A stretch of 64,000 bases of DNA from Methanocorpusculum petauri (lineage in GTDB: Archaea; Halobacteriota; Methanomicrobia; Methanomicrobiales; Methanocorpusculaceae). The stretch is from NCBI RefSeq assembly GCF_026891975.1, contig NZ_JAPTGB010000012.1:1-64000 (forward strand), written 5' to 3'. Each line of letters opens with the position of its first letter. Positions within the stretch are counted from its first letter, which is position 1. Shown here one piece after another: positions 43,784-53,154 of the stretch. The notes under the pieces were generated by a model. That model was given only the letters and a program-made list of their open reading frames with translations. It ran no database searches and was not told the DNA's origin. The position numbers and the translations under genes are program-made.

Positions 43784-44518
43784 TCAGAATTTCCGTGCGA
43801 TTGTCAGATAGCCGGTATGGGAGACCTTTGTTGAGGGGCGGGTTCCCCGCGCACTCCGCGTCAGCTCGCGTTCCATACACTCAAATGTCTGCACGGCATC
43901 CTCACCGAACAGCAGTCGCGCCGTATCCATCACGCAGAAGGTCTGTTCCAGAAACGGCGTATAGGTAGCAAAGTATCCGCCGCAGCGGAGCAGCCCGTAG
44001 GCATGCTCCACATGCTGCGGCTCAATCATCATATCAAGATGGACCACATCAAACGGCCCGTCCGAGACATTCAGCACATCACATGCACGGCATTCCACAT
44101 TCGACAGTCCGGCATCACGGATATTTCCTTCTGCTGTTTTGGAGAAATCCTCGCGTGCCTCACAGGTTACGACCCTGTCCGCAACCCCGCCGAAGAAGAT
44201 CGCAGCAATCCCCGAACCGGTACCTGCATCCAAGACGCGGTCACGGTGCGACATGCCTGTATATGCTATCACCATACCGATATCCTTGGGCATCATCGGC
44301 GCGCCGGTACGTTTACCATGGGAAAAGAAATCCGTTGCACGGGGAACCAGCACCGTAAACGGTTTTCCAAGATGTGTCTGAATCTCATCCCCGCTCTCAA
44401 GCTCCGCAGCCGCCGCAAGATCGATCATTCCGAGATCCGTCGAAAGCTTCCCCTCGCCGGCACGCACATAATACTCGCGGCCGTGTCCCCGGACAATCAC
44501 TCTGTTTGGTCCGATCAT
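43784..44518 (-). CDS. tRNA (adenine-N1)-methyltransferase, TrmI type
   Basis: This 244-aa class I AdoMet methylase is preceded by a small N-terminal beta domain. GAPMMPKDIGMVIAYTGMSH and RVLDAGTGSGIAAIFFGG (AdoMet loop), FDVVHLDMMIEP and a C-terminal RSARGTRPSTKVSHTGYLT match TrmI, which makes m1A57/m1A58 in archaeal tRNA. It overlaps nac by 4 bp and is the last gene of the DHH-PUA-NAC-TrmI run. Start at 44518 (MIGPNRVIVR). Confidence 0.9.
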   Translation of the reverse strand: MIGPNRVIVRGHGREYYVRAGEGKLSTDLGMIDLAAAAELESGDEIQTHLGKPFTVLVPRATDFFSHGKRTGAPMMPKDIGMVIAYTGMSHRDRVLDAGTGSGIAAIFFGGVADRVVTCEAREDFSKTAEGNIRDAGLSNVECRACDVLNVSDGPFDVVHLDMMIEPQHVEHAYGLLRCGGYFATYTPFLEQTFCVMDTARLLFGEDAVQTFECMERELTRSARGTRPSTKVSHTGYLTIARKF

Positions 44519-44856
44519 TCTATTGCCGTCAGTTTCAGGATTGCCTCGGCAATATCTCCGTTGCACTCCTCCAGAGCCGCACGTGCCGCATCAGGAGACA
44601 CCGACGTCTGGGACGCAACCAGTTCCACGTCGGACTCGGGGATCTCCACTTTGGCCGGCTCAAATCGCGGAGTCCCGGACAGCTGATATGAGGTCTGTCC
44701 CTGCATTGTAATACCGACCACTTCAGCAGGCTCAAAGACGTAGTTGCCGGAGGACGTATAGACAACAACCTTCTGGACATTCTCTATCTCCTCCATCTTC
44801 ATGCCCATCTTCTTCATCGCGGCCTTCATCTGTTTTGGGTTAATACCTGGCATCAT
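44515..44856 (-). CDS. nac: Archaeal nascent polypeptide-associated complex protein
   Basis: This 113-aa protein contains the aNAC start (MMPGINPKQMKAAMKKMGMK), the NAC beta-barrel (VQKVVVYTSSGNYVFEPAEV, ITMQGQTSYQL) and a C-terminal UBA domain (SVSPDAARAALEECNGDIAE). It homodimerises at the ribosomal exit tunnel. The frame is open upstream to a TTG at 44892, but the ATG at 44856 is preferred as the family start, with a gagga SD about 13 nt before it. It lies between the PUA and TrmI genes. Confidence 0.93.
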   Translation of the reverse strand: MMPGINPKQMKAAMKKMGMKMEEIENVQKVVVYTSSGNYVFEPAEVVGITMQGQTSYQLSGTPRFEPAKVEIPESDVELVASQTSVSPDAARAALEECNGDIAEAILKLTAIE

Positions 44857-44913
44857 AGTTTTCAACCAATCCTCGTTACTGTTTTTATTCAATGATTCTT
44901 AATCCCATCGGGC

Positions 44914-45408
44914 CTACTGCCGGTTTTTACCCTGCCGTACCTTTACCGCTGTTCCGTAAGAGAAACCGAGCATCTCGGTTCCTGCAAGAATTGCCATGCC
45001 GGTTGCAAGCAGATTGTCGTTTGCATCCACCACAAACACCTCATCCTCTGCCATGATCTCCGGATCACTTGCGATCACATGTTTGGCCATCGCATTCTTT
45101 CCGTCAAGGATAAACGGCACGGCATCCTCCATCACCACAACACGGTTCTTCGGTGCCGCAAGAAATGCATGCAGACGTTCCGCCGCAGGATAGCCGAGCG
45201 TCAGTCTGCCGTCTCCCGCACGCACGGTAACCAGCCGGGTTTTGCCGAGATTGGCATACCGGATACGTTTCGTGTTGGAGTAGGAAAACGTCGTCTCATC
45301 AGGAAACATCGCCTCCCCCGCTCCCCTGCCGAACTGGAAATCAGCGATGCGGCGCACCCGCTGTAAGCTGGCCGGCAATAAGCTCGTTAACTCTTCTGAT
45401 GAAATCAT
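44914..45408 (-). CDS. PUA-domain RNA-binding protein
   Basis: This 164-aa protein has a pre-PUA segment (LQRVRRIADFQFGRGAGEAM, TKRIRYANLGKTRLVTVRA) and a C-terminal PUA domain (about 80-155: RVVVMEDAVPFILDGKNAMA, MAEDEVFVVDANDNLLATGM). Archaeal proteins of this kind bind tRNA or rRNA; no catalytic domain is present. Its first 68 bp overlap the end of the DHH gene in another frame, which is long for a coding overlap. The conserved LQRVRRIADFQFGRG lies at the overlap, so the start is believable. Confidence 0.82.
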   Translation of the reverse strand: MISSEELTSLLPASLQRVRRIADFQFGRGAGEAMFPDETTFSYSNTKRIRYANLGKTRLVTVRAGDGRLTLGYPAAERLHAFLAAPKNRVVVMEDAVPFILDGKNAMAKHVIASDPEIMAEDEVFVVDANDNLLATGMAILAGTEMLGFSYGTAVKVRQGKNRQ

Positions 45409-46738
45409 CTTCACAACCTTTGGGGATATATGCCCCCGCAGCAATATTATGTCCTCCGCCTGCACCGTTGAACTCCGCTGCAGCCGTAACCAGGGCTGCC
45501 TGCAGATCAACACCGCACCGGAGCACTTTTTCATAGGTCCGCATCGAGATTTTGACAAGATCCGGCTCATCGGAGACGCTGCACAGCACCATAATGGGCT
45601 TTGTCGTATCAAGCTTGGACAGTGCCATTCCGGCGCCGATACCAACAATGGTGTCGGGATACGAATCTCCTGTGTGAATCCACTGTATGCTGCCTGCGTC
45701 TGCAACACCGGTGTCGAGGATGTACTCGCACAACTCGCGGATAATCGATCTGTGATGACGGAGCATATGTTCGGCCTCGCGGTACTGCTGACCACGGTCG
45801 CCAAAACAGACGGCTGTTCCGATCTTCGGTTTTGCCCATCGTCCGCAGGCATTGAGCATCGTCGCATATTCAGATGCATTGCGCAACGGGGATTTTTCGG
45901 TTTCGTGCGGGAAGAAGTACAACTCCGCAAACAGCCGTTCGGTTGATTCACCATTTGCAATCATCTGTTCAGCAACAACGCTTGCCAGAAGTTTTGCCTC
46001 GTCCGCATGCAGTTCCTCCCAGACCCGCTGATCAGATGGTTTTTCGTAGATACCAAGCCGGATCAGAAGATCAATCGCTGCTTTCGGATCTCCGGAGATT
46101 CCCGGAAGGAGGGGGTCGTCACTGTTCGCAAGACAGAGATGCAGGGGGCGCGTGGACAGACCGTAGCAGTTGAGACCTTTGGTGATGCGGACACGACCCG
46201 ATCCCACACCGTCGTCGGCGATCCACCGGGCGATTCCCACCAGGCCGCAGGTTTCGCGTGCCATCATGTCGCCGACGTTGCCGACCACGGCGAGGTCGGC
46301 AAGATCGGCGTTTGCCGGATCCAGCTTTCTTGCAACCATATAGGTAACACCCGCAGCGGAACACTTGGCATACTCCTGACCGTAGAACTGGGAGTTCACC
46401 TGCGGGTACACTGTGCCGCCCGGTGCCGGCTGGTTGATGTGATGGTCAAGAATCAGGACGTTATCAGAGGACAGTCCTGCCTCTTCCATGAGATTCTGCT
46501 GCCCTGCACCGAGATCGGTGAATATCTTCAGAGTGTCGTCGTTTGGCACATGCCGCATGGTCAGCGGTTCAAGCTGCCGGACGAAAACCGGGGTTACGGG
46601 GATGCCGAGGCGGGATATTGCCTGAGCGGCAATCGCTTCCGCAGTGATGCCGTCCGCATCGATGTGCGAGACAAGCGTTACTGCATCCGCATTTCTGATG
46701 ATGTCGGTTGCAGTACTGATGTCCTCGATGAAACCCAT
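45341..46738 (-). CDS. DHH-family phosphoesterase, RecJ-like
   Basis: This 465-aa protein has the DHH motifs: VTLVSHIDADGITAEAIAAQ (metal-binding DAD), VLILDHHINQPAPG (DHH), a central region DLADLAVVGNVGDMMARETC, and the DHHA1 C-terminus EFNGAGGGHNIAAGAYIPKG. Archaeal RecJ-like proteins (GAN type) are 5'-3' nucleases associated with the replisome; others act on RNA or pApA. Which applies cannot be told by reading. It heads the DHH-PUA-NAC-TrmI gene run. Confidence 0.88.
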   Translation of the reverse strand: MGFIEDISTATDIIRNADAVTLVSHIDADGITAEAIAAQAISRLGIPVTPVFVRQLEPLTMRHVPNDDTLKIFTDLGAGQQNLMEEAGLSSDNVLILDHHINQPAPGGTVYPQVNSQFYGQEYAKCSAAGVTYMVARKLDPANADLADLAVVGNVGDMMARETCGLVGIARWIADDGVGSGRVRITKGLNCYGLSTRPLHLCLANSDDPLLPGISGDPKAAIDLLIRLGIYEKPSDQRVWEELHADEAKLLASVVAEQMIANGESTERLFAELYFFPHETEKSPLRNASEYATMLNACGRWAKPKIGTAVCFGDRGQQYREAEHMLRHHRSIIRELCEYILDTGVADAGSIQWIHTGDSYPDTIVGIGAGMALSKLDTTKPIMVLCSVSDEPDLVKISMRTYEKVLRCGVDLQAALVTAAAEFNGAGGGHNIAAGAYIPKGCEDDFIRRVNELIAGQLTAGAPHR

Positions 46739-46757
46739 TTCTACTAGGTACTTGGCA

Positions 46758-46789
46758 CTGCGGTAAACTATAGGTATGGTTTATCGCAG
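46758..46789. promoter_or_regulatory. Inverted repeat between the divergent DHH and nnr genes
   Basis: Arms of 11 bp with one mismatch (CTGCGGTAAAC, 10-nt spacer, GTTTATCGCAG) lie 20-51 bp upstream of the DHH start codon and so overlap its expected TATA region. It could be an operator; no binding protein is suggested. The nnr TATA-like agtttatctt is separate, at about 46856. Confidence 0.35.
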
Positions 46790-46894
46790 CTTTGTTCTGT
46801 GAGATGACAAAAAAACCAACAAAACCTTTTCACAGCATCATATCAGGAGAAGATAGTTTATCTTTTCACAGGCAAACGTATCTACTACGAAAAA

Positions 46895-48268
46895 ATGCGG
46901 GAACTATCAGCTTTCGGTCTGTCAGGAATCATCTCAGCAGATGACATGCGGGTCATTGACAAAAATGCGGACGGCTGGGGGATCTCTGCGCTTCAGCGCA
47001 TGGAGAGTGCAGGTACCGTTCTTGCATCCGTCGTCAGGGATGAACACCCTGACCGTGTTGCAATCCTCTGCGGTACCGGTAACAATGCAGGAGACGGACT
47101 CTGCGCCGCACGCCACCTTGCAAACGAGATGGAGGTTCTTGTTTTCTGTGCGGGTGAACCAAAAACTCCCGAGGCACGCGCCCAGCTTGCCGCCCTCACC
47201 GCATGCCCGGTCACGATAATGGACGCAGAAACTCCGGACCTATTCGCCAGTGATGTGATCGTGGACGCACTGCTCGGGACAGGAGCACGCTTTCCACTCA
47301 AAGAACCGTATGCAGGTCTTGTCGCCCGCATGAACGCGTCATCCGCCAGAATCATCGCCTGTGATGTACCGACGCCGGGCTGCCGCGCCGACCGTATCGC
47401 CGCATTCCATCTCGCAAAAACGCACGCTGCCGAGGTGTACAACATCGGTATTCCGATCGCCGCCGAAGTCTTCTGCGGAGAGGGAGACCTCCTTCTGGTT
47501 CCAAAAAAACCAGCAGACTCTCACAAAGGATCCGGAGGTACCGTTCTTGTTGTCGGCGGCGGGCCGTATCAGGGTGCGCCGTTCCTTGCAGGAGTTGCAG
47601 CACTCCGGGCAGGAGCCGATATTGTCCGGGTCGCATCTCCGACGAACGGCTTCATGCCGGACATTATTCACGACCGGTTATCCGGGGATCACATCTGCGA
47701 AGCGCATCGCGATCACCTCATCTCACTTGCGGAGAATGCCGATGCCGTTGTCTGCGGCCCGGGACTCGGGGGTTCAGCTGACAGTCTCACGGTTGCTGCC
47801 GAGGTTGTTGGGGCAGCACGAAAAGCCGTCGTGGACGCAGATCTCCTCCGCTCCCCGCTGCCCCGCGCAGCAAGTGAGACCATTTATACCCCGCACCCAG
47901 GCGAGTTCGCCCGCGCCTTTGGTACAGTGCCGGAGAGTCTTGTAAAGAGGGGCGAAGCGGTCCGCACTGCTGCCTCCGCCACGGGCGGTGTCATCATTCT
48001 CAAAGGAAAAGTTGACATTATCTCGGACGGGAGTCGTGTGCGGTTTAACAGGACAGGGGCTTCCGGCATGACCACCGGCGGCACCGGCGATGTACTCGCC
48101 GGATGTACAGGCGGCCTTCTCGCGCGCATGCAGGCCATGCATGCCGCCTGCGCCGCAGCATACGCCGTTGGTGTCACCGGCGAAACCGTCTGCGAGGAGC
48201 TCGGTGACGGTCTTCTCGCAACCGATCTTCTTAGACATCTTGCGCACACATTATACACAGAGTTGTGA
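46895..48268 (+). CDS. nnr: Bifunctional NAD(P)H-hydrate epimerase/dehydratase
   Basis: This 457-aa protein joins an N-terminal epimerase domain ([60 protein letters not shown]) to a C-terminal ADP-dependent dehydratase of ribokinase fold ([65 protein letters not shown] with the catalytic Asp). It repairs hydrated NAD(P)H. The mRNA is probably leaderless (TATA about 30 bp upstream). moaC follows within 5 bp. Confidence 0.96.
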   Translation: MRELSAFGLSGIISADDMRVIDKNADGWGISALQRMESAGTVLASVVRDEHPDRVAILCGTGNNAGDGLCAARHLANEMEVLVFCAGEPKTPEARAQLAALTACPVTIMDAETPDLFASDVIVDALLGTGARFPLKEPYAGLVARMNASSARIIACDVPTPGCRADRIAAFHLAKTHAAEVYNIGIPIAAEVFCGEGDLLLVPKKPADSHKGSGGTVLVVGGGPYQGAPFLAGVAALRAGADIVRVASPTNGFMPDIIHDRLSGDHICEAHRDHLISLAENADAVVCGPGLGGSADSLTVAAEVVGAARKAVVDADLLRSPLPRAASETIYTPHPGEFARAFGTVPESLVKRGEAVRTAASATGGVIILKGKVDIISDGSRVRFNRTGASGMTTGGTGDVLAGCTGGLLARMQAMHAACAAAYAVGVTGETVCEELGDGLLATDLLRHLAHTLYTEL

Positions 48269-48273
48269 TACTC

Positions 48274-48747
48274 ATGCCTACATTTACCCATCTCAACGAG
48301 AAGAACGAAGTGCATATGGTTGACGTCACGCCAAAACCGGACGTTTCCCGCGAAGCAACCGCCAGCGGCAGAATCTATCTCCGGCCCGAAACCCTCAAAG
48401 CAATCGCGGAAGGGACGGTTGTAAAAGGCAACGTTCTTGCAACCGCGCAGGTTGCAGGAACCATGGCCGTGAAACAGACATGGGCACTCATCCCCATGTG
48501 CCACCCAATTCCTGTTGGCGCGGTTACGATATCCTTTGTGCAGACCGATGAGTACATCGAAGTATCCTGCCGCGTTAAAACCTTCGGCAAAACCGGTATT
48601 GAAATGGAGGCGCTCACTGGCGCATCCGTTGCCCTTCTGACTATCTGGGACATGGTCAAATCCGCCGAAAAGGATGCAGACGGTCAGTACCCGGTAACCC
48701 GCATCGAAGGCATCCATGTTGTGGAAAAGATCAAGGGAAGTTCGTAA
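48274..48747 (+). CDS. moaC: Cyclic pyranopterin monophosphate synthase
   Basis: This 157-aa protein has the MoaC core [57 protein letters not shown] (the active-site MCHP region) and [20 protein letters not shown]. It converts the MoaA product into cPMP in molybdopterin synthesis, needed for formylmethanofuran dehydrogenase. I chose ATG 48274 over an in-frame GTG at 48265. No other mo gene is adjacent. Confidence 0.95.
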   Translation: MPTFTHLNEKNEVHMVDVTPKPDVSREATASGRIYLRPETLKAIAEGTVVKGNVLATAQVAGTMAVKQTWALIPMCHPIPVGAVTISFVQTDEYIEVSCRVKTFGKTGIEMEALTGASVALLTIWDMVKSAEKDADGQYPVTRIEGIHVVEKIKGSS

Positions 48748-48812
48748 ACGTGAATTCCCGGTCTAATCTGAGGATTATCAGGACGTGGATGGAAAGAATG
48801 CACATATGTTCC

Positions 48813-48876
48813 GCAGACCTGAGCCACCGGCAGGACCGGGATTGGATTGTGTAGTTCGTGCGGCTTGACCGTCTGC
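48813..48876 (+). ncRNA. Possible structured RNA between moaC and rpl15e
   Basis: A three-tier stem can be drawn: GCAGAC (48813-48818) with GTCTGC (48871-48876), GAGCC (48821-48825) with GGCTT (48862-48866), and an inner CCGG hairpin (48827-48839). The internal loop has GA on both strands, which might form a kink-turn, but this was judged by eye. I find no RNase P RNA or SRP RNA signature. It could be a small RNA or part of a long 3' or 5' untranslated region. Confidence 0.25.
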
Positions 48877-48978
48877 CACAAGTGGAGTGAACCGCATATT
48901 AGAAATAGGAATCCCAACCAATAATATACAGTTTACAGCACTGCACCGTTTGATGCAGCTGTATATCACAGGAATGTG

Positions 48979-49017
48979 GCAGAATGGTTCCTGAGGCAAC
49001 TCGGAAACGAAGACTGC
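48979..49017 (+). promoter_or_regulatory. Structured leader of rpl15e with GNRA hairpin
   Basis: An outer GCAG/CTGC helix (48979-48982, 49014-49017) encloses an inner stem GTTCC-T-GAG / CTC-GGAA-a-C closed by a GCAA tetraloop (48996-48999). It lies between a TATA-like ataatataca (48920-48929) and the SD gaggtgaa (49025-49032). Ribosomal-protein leaders often carry such structures for feedback; that role is inferred. Confidence 0.35.
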
Positions 49018-49039
49018 TGAACCTGAGGTGAATGAAAAA

Positions 49040-49624
49040 ATGTCCAAGTCAATGTATGGATACGTTCGGGATGCGTGGAAGAAACCCGCAGATTCCGGTG
49101 TAAAGAAACTCCTCTGGGAGAGAATGCAGGTATGGCGCCGGCAGGGCGCTGTCGTTCGTATTGAGCGCCCGACACGTATCGATCGTGCCCACGCACTCGG
49201 TTACAAAGCCAAGCAGGGCGTCATCGTCGTTCGTGCGTCCATCCGCCGCGGCGGTCGCAGAAAGTCACGGTATATCCGCGGACGCAGAACCAACCGTATG
49301 GGAATGCGCAAGGCAACCCCCGGAAAGAACCTGCAGACCATCGCAGAAGAGCGCGTGCAGGACCGCTACCCGAACATGGAAGTGTTAAACTCCTACTGGG
49401 TTGGACAGGACGGAAAGTGCAAATACTTCGAGGTTATCCTCGTTGACCGCAGCAGCCCCTCGGTTCTTGCTGACAAGAACCTTGCATGGGTTGCAACCAC
49501 CCGTGGACGTGTCTACCGCGGAAAGTCTTCCGCAGGAAGAAAGGGACGCGGACTCCACAACCGCGGAGCCGGTACTGAGAAGTGCCGTCCGAGCATCCGC
49601 TCCCACAAGAACCAGGGCAAATAA
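49040..49624 (+). CDS. rpl15e: Ribosomal protein L15e
   Basis: This 194-aa protein is of standard length. [20 protein letters not shown] opens it; [40 protein letters not shown] and [20 protein letters not shown] are conserved. ATG 49040 matches the family start and has an SD 8 nt upstream; a GTG at 49028 would add four residues. It heads the translation/RNA-processing superoperon running to 53803. Confidence 0.97.
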   Translation: MSKSMYGYVRDAWKKPADSGVKKLLWERMQVWRRQGAVVRIERPTRIDRAHALGYKAKQGVIVVRASIRRGGRRKSRYIRGRRTNRMGMRKATPGKNLQTIAEERVQDRYPNMEVLNSYWVGQDGKCKYFEVILVDRSSPSVLADKNLAWVATTRGRVYRGKSSAGRKGRGLHNRGAGTEKCRPSIRSHKNQGK

Positions 49625-49644
49625 CCCTGTATTCTTTTTTTCTT

Positions 49645-50295
49645 ATGATTACCGACGCCTGCATATTTGTAAATCAGGACGGATCAGCAACACCGCGCCG
49701 CATGCTGCTTACTGCAAAATCCTGCGGGATTTCCCGTGTTGTTGTCTGCGGCAATGCCTCTGATATCCCTGCGTCCTATGCAGGAGTAACTGTTCTCCGC
49801 GGAAAAGTCATTGGCAGACAGAACGGCAGACAGTTTCTTGACGCGGTCAGAAAAATTCCGGCAGGCTGTGTTGTCCTGGTCAACGCAGGAGAAAACAGTT
49901 TCAACCGGACGGCAATTACCACCAAAGGTGTGCATCTCCTAACCGGCATCACGGATCTTCCCAAAGGAGGGTTCGATCACGTCGTCGCAAAAATGGCAGC
50001 AGACCACAACACCGGCGTTGTCTTTGATCTCTCCCGCATCATCAACCCGAAAAGCCGGAGAACTGCTCTCTCAAGGTATGCGGAGGTTCATCTCCTTCAG
50101 CGGAAGTACCACTTCCCGCTCGTAATCTCAAGCGGAACAGACACCATCTTCGGTTTTAGAAACACGACCGAGATTGTTGCGCTCTGTTCGCTGTTCGGCA
50201 TGACGCGGTCTGAGGTTTATGCAGCACTGAACGGTCTTGATGCAGTTCTTGCCCCGCCGCAACTGGTGACAGTTGTAGAGAAGGAGAGGACATGA
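49645..50295 (+). CDS. rnp3: RNase P protein component 3 (Rpp30)
   Basis: This 216-aa TIM-barrel-like PHP-fold protein begins MITDACIFVNQDGSATPRRM and has LTGITDLPKGGFDHVVAKMA, NTGVVFDLSRIINPKSRRTA and PLVISSGTDTIFGFRNTTEI, as in archaeal Rpp30. It pairs with Rnp2 (Pop5) to activate the catalytic domain of RNase P RNA. The rnp2 gene overlaps it by 4 bp. The open frame upstream to 49582 lies inside rpl15e. Confidence 0.92.
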   Translation: MITDACIFVNQDGSATPRRMLLTAKSCGISRVVVCGNASDIPASYAGVTVLRGKVIGRQNGRQFLDAVRKIPAGCVVLVNAGENSFNRTAITTKGVHLLTGITDLPKGGFDHVVAKMAADHNTGVVFDLSRIINPKSRRTALSRYAEVHLLQRKYHFPLVISSGTDTIFGFRNTTEIVALCSLFGMTRSEVYAALNGLDAVLAPPQLVTVVEKERT

Positions 50296-50741
50296 GACCA
50301 CTTCCTCCGACACTCAGGGAAAACCGCCGGTATCTTCTGGTAAAGATCACCGGAGAATTTTCTGAGATGCCGCCGCAAAAGGAGATTTATCATGCAGTCC
50401 ATGATGCCGCAGCCGAACTGTTCGGCGATGTCGGTTCCGCGCAGATGCATATCGCGGTTGTCTGGTCGGAGGGAGAACACGCAGTTATCCGATGCAGCAG
50501 AGGATGGGAACAACAGACAATCGCCTGTGCTGCAGTGGTCACCAGACTCTGCGGATCCTCTGTGGTGTTTCGGACGGTTGCCGTATCCGGAACCGTGCAC
50601 GGCGCCAAAAATCATATCAAGAGTACTACATGGGACAGCGGCAGCCTGCCGGGCTATCAGTGCTCCGGCAAAAAAGTTGATAGTCTCAAAGGTAATAATA
50701 CGCAACAATATCTCACACGAGATGATATATTTAAGGAGTAA
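50292..50741 (+). CDS. rnp2: RNase P protein component 2 (Pop5)
   Basis: This 149-aa protein has the Pop5 pattern: [60 protein letters not shown] and [17 protein letters not shown]. It forms a dimer with Rnp3. The C-terminal tail from about residue 115 ([18 protein letters not shown]...) is longer than I expect for the family, and looks unstructured. The proteasome gene follows after 2 bp. Confidence 0.9.
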   Translation: MRPLPPTLRENRRYLLVKITGEFSEMPPQKEIYHAVHDAAAELFGDVGSAQMHIAVVWSEGEHAVIRCSRGWEQQTIACAAVVTRLCGSSVVFRTVAVSGTVHGAKNHIKSTTWDSGSLPGYQCSGKKVDSLKGNNTQQYLTRDDIFKE

Positions 50742-50743
50742 TC

Positions 50744-51571
50744 ATGCAGCCACAACAATATCAGATGGGAGGCTACGATCGTGCCATTACGATGTTCTCT
50801 CCCGACGGGCGCTTATATCAGGTTGAATATGCCCGCGAGGCAGTGAAACGCGGAACAACCGCGGTTGGTATCAAATGCAAGACCGGCGTTGTTCTTCTCG
50901 TTGACAAACGTGTCAGTTCCCGTCTTCTGGAACCATCCTCGATTGAAAAAATCTTCATGATCGACGAGCACATCGGCGTTGCCTCCTCCGGTCTTGTCGG
51001 GGATGCCCGTGCGCTGGTTGACCGTGCAAGGATTGAGGCACAGATCAACCGCGTCAGCTACGGCGAACCGATCGATGTGGAGACCCTGGCCAAAAAACTC
51101 TGCGACCACATGCAGACCTATACCCTCTTCGGCGGTGCACGTCCGTACGGTACCGCACTGCTGATTGCAGGTGTGGACAGTGAAGGCGGCGAGACCCGCT
51201 ACCGGCTCTTTGAGACGGATCCGTCCGGCACACTGCTTGAGTACACAGCGACCGGTATCGGTATCGGCAGACCTGCGGTGATGAAGCTCTTTGAGTCTGA
51301 GTACGTAGAGAACATGACCGCCGAAGAGGCGATCGATCTCGGTCTGAAAGCTCTGCACACGGCAACCGAAGGGAAGTTTGATGTGAATACCGTCGAGATC
51401 GGTATTGCCGGTTCGTACTCCGCAAAGAAGCGGACATCCAAGAAGGTCGAGGCACCGGTTGGTTCCGAGACGGCAGTTCTGCCCTTCAGGAAACTCAATG
51501 CTGAAGAGGTAAAGACTGCAGTCATGAAATTTTCCAAGGCACATGCCGAGGACAAAAAGACGGACGCGTGA
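50744..51571 (+). CDS. psmA: Proteasome subunit alpha
   Basis: This 275-aa alpha-type subunit starts with the gate-forming N-terminus ([20 protein letters not shown] then [20 protein letters not shown]). [20 protein letters not shown] and [20 protein letters not shown] are family motifs. It forms the outer rings of the 20S core and has no catalytic threonine. A C-terminal extension (about 240-275, [15 protein letters not shown]...) is longer than in short archaeal homologues. psmA inside this superoperon is typical of euryarchaea. Confidence 0.97.
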   Translation: MQPQQYQMGGYDRAITMFSPDGRLYQVEYAREAVKRGTTAVGIKCKTGVVLLVDKRVSSRLLEPSSIEKIFMIDEHIGVASSGLVGDARALVDRARIEAQINRVSYGEPIDVETLAKKLCDHMQTYTLFGGARPYGTALLIAGVDSEGGETRYRLFETDPSGTLLEYTATGIGIGRPAVMKLFESEYVENMTAEEAIDLGLKALHTATEGKFDVNTVEIGIAGSYSAKKRTSKKVEAPVGSETAVLPFRKLNAEEVKTAVMKFSKAHAEDKKTDA

Positions 51572-51580
51572 GGGGAGTAT

Positions 51581-52285
51581 ATGATCTCGCTTGATGATGC
51601 AGTGACGGCACGGCTGGAAACGCACGGTCTCCGGTTCGAGATTCTGGTGGATCCGGAACTCGCTGACAAAATGCGCCACGGCGACGAAAGTATTGCAATC
51701 GAAGACGCAGTAGCCGCACTGTATGTGTATGAAAACGCCTCTCACGGTGACAAGTCGCCGGAGGAGGATCTGGAGAAGGTGTTCAAGACTACCTCCTTTG
51801 AGGAGATTGCAAAGCAGATCATCCTGAAAGGTGAGATCCATTTAACGACCGAGCAGCGCCGCCGCTTAATGGAGGAGAAGCGCCGCCGTGTTATCACCTT
51901 CATTGCCCACAATGCGGTAAACCCGCAGACAGGTCTGCCGCATCCGGTGACCCGTATCGAGATTGCACTTGAAGAGGTCCGTGTCAACTTTGATCCGTTT
52001 AAGTCGGTGGATGATCTGGTGAAGGAGACTGTAAAGGCCCTGCGCCCAATCCTCCCGATCCGGTTTGAGGAGCGTAAGATTGCAGTCCGGTTCCCGATGG
52101 ACTTTGCAGCACGGGCGTTCAGTGCGATGTCCGGAGCTGCATATGTCACGATGGAGAAGAACGAGTGGCAGAATGACGGATCGTGGATTTGTGTCGTCAA
52201 AATCCCCGCAGGGATGCAGGAGGAGTTTTTCAGCCTGGCGAATCATGCGGCGAAGGGCGATGCCCAGATCAAGATTTTAGAATAA
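51581..52285 (+). CDS. Ribosome maturation protein SBDS
   Basis: This 234-aa protein has the three-domain SBDS layout: the N-terminal FYSH domain (about 1-90, RFEILVDPELADKMRHGDES, AVAALYVYENASHGDKSPEE), a helical middle (RRLMEEKRRRVITFIAHNAV, PQTGLPHPVTRIEIALEE) and an EF-G-like C-terminal domain. It helps release anti-association factor aIF6 from the 50S subunit. In many archaea the exosome genes follow here, but this genome goes straight to rpl37ae. Confidence 0.95.
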   Translation: MISLDDAVTARLETHGLRFEILVDPELADKMRHGDESIAIEDAVAALYVYENASHGDKSPEEDLEKVFKTTSFEEIAKQIILKGEIHLTTEQRRRLMEEKRRRVITFIAHNAVNPQTGLPHPVTRIEIALEEVRVNFDPFKSVDDLVKETVKALRPILPIRFEERKIAVRFPMDFAARAFSAMSGAAYVTMEKNEWQNDGSWICVVKIPAGMQEEFFSLANHAAKGDAQIKILE

Positions 52286-52335
52286 GATTAAAACATCTGA
52301 GAACCAATAGTAGTAGATATTTCTGAGGAATAATT

Positions 52336-52620
52336 ATGGCATCCAAGAGCAAGCACGTAGCAAAGGGACGCGTTACCGGCAGTGCCGGACGTTTTGGTCC
52401 GAGATATGGTCGTTTCAACCGTAAGATGGTTAATGAAAGTGAGAAGATTTCCCGCGCAAAGCACCTGTGTCCGATGTGCGACACCGTTGCAGTAAAGCGT
52501 GTTGGAACCGGCATCTGGGAATGCAAGAAGTGTGGCTACAAGTACGCCGGCGGTGCATACGTTCCGCAGACCCCTGCCTTAAAGGTCGTTCTCCGCTCTA
52601 TCGAGACCAAAGGAGTATAA
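52336..52620 (+). CDS. rpl37ae: Ribosomal protein L37Ae
   Basis: This 94-aa protein carries a C4 zinc ribbon (CPMCDTVAVKRVGTGIWECK then KCGYKYAGGAYVPQTP) and the basic start ASKSKHVAKGRVTGSAGRFG. It is preceded by a 50-bp gap with SD gagga and possibly its own start of transcription. rpoP follows with a 4-bp gap. Confidence 0.96.
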   Translation: MASKSKHVAKGRVTGSAGRFGPRYGRFNRKMVNESEKISRAKHLCPMCDTVAVKRVGTGIWECKKCGYKYAGGAYVPQTPALKVVLRSIETKGV

Positions 52621-52624
52621 CTGA

Positions 52625-52756
52625 ATGGTCAGTTACAAGTGCGCCCGCTGTAAACAAACAGTTGAGATTGACGCAAATGTCCGTTGTCCCTACTGCGGAC
52701 ATCGTATTCTCTTTAAGGCGCGCGGTGCCGGAACGAAAGTGCTGAAAGCCCGATGA
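52625..52756 (+). CDS. rpoP: DNA-directed RNA polymerase subunit P
   Basis: This 43-aa zinc-ribbon subunit has [33 protein letters not shown] and a basic tail, the normal archaeal Rpb12/RpoP. It lies in the usual place after rpl37ae and overlaps the Brix gene by 4 bp (ATGA). Confidence 0.93.
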   Translation: MVSYKCARCKQTVEIDANVRCPYCGHRILFKARGAGTKVLKAR

Positions 52757-53154
52757 CGTTCGTAACCTCATCGCGCAAACCGTCACCGGAAGTGCGCAGA
52801 CTCGCAAAAGAGATCGCCTTTGCGCTTGATCTCCCGTATATTCAGCGGGGAAAGGCCGGTCTTCGGACAATGGATGCCGAAGACCCGGTAATAATTTTTC
52901 TGTCCGGCGCAAAACGCAACGGCCAGATATTTGATCTGACCGTGTCAGGAAAGATCGTTTTTTCCATGCTGATTACCAATGTTCTGACGAGCGAGAGGAC
53001 AGGTGCGTTCCACCACGGATTCGTTATCCGGGAACGTGAGTTGTATGATGCACTCTCACCGCATCTTCCCGTGATGTTTGATGCAGAGGCACCGGGCCCG
53101 ATTGTATTCTCCGGAACCCAGAAAATGCAGTATATTCTGCAGGTCATGGTATGA
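52753..53154 (+). CDS. Brix-domain rRNA-processing protein (Imp4-like)
   Basis: This 133-aa short Brix-domain protein ([58 protein letters not shown]) is of the archaeal Imp4/Brix type involved in ribosome assembly. It overlaps both neighbours by 4 bp. The domain is at the small end of the family. The position between rpoP and pcc1 is conserved in archaea. Confidence 0.85.
   Translation: MTFVTSSRKPSPEVRRLAKEIAFALDLPYIQRGKAGLRTMDAEDPVIIFLSGAKRNGQIFDLTVSGKIVFSMLITNVLTSERTGAFHHGFVIRERELYDALSPHLPVMFDAEAPGPIVFSGTQKMQYILQVMV

Noticed and set aside
48748-49039. RNase P RNA or SRP RNA gene
   Set aside because: The conserved sequence blocks of these RNAs are not present, and the length is unsuitable.
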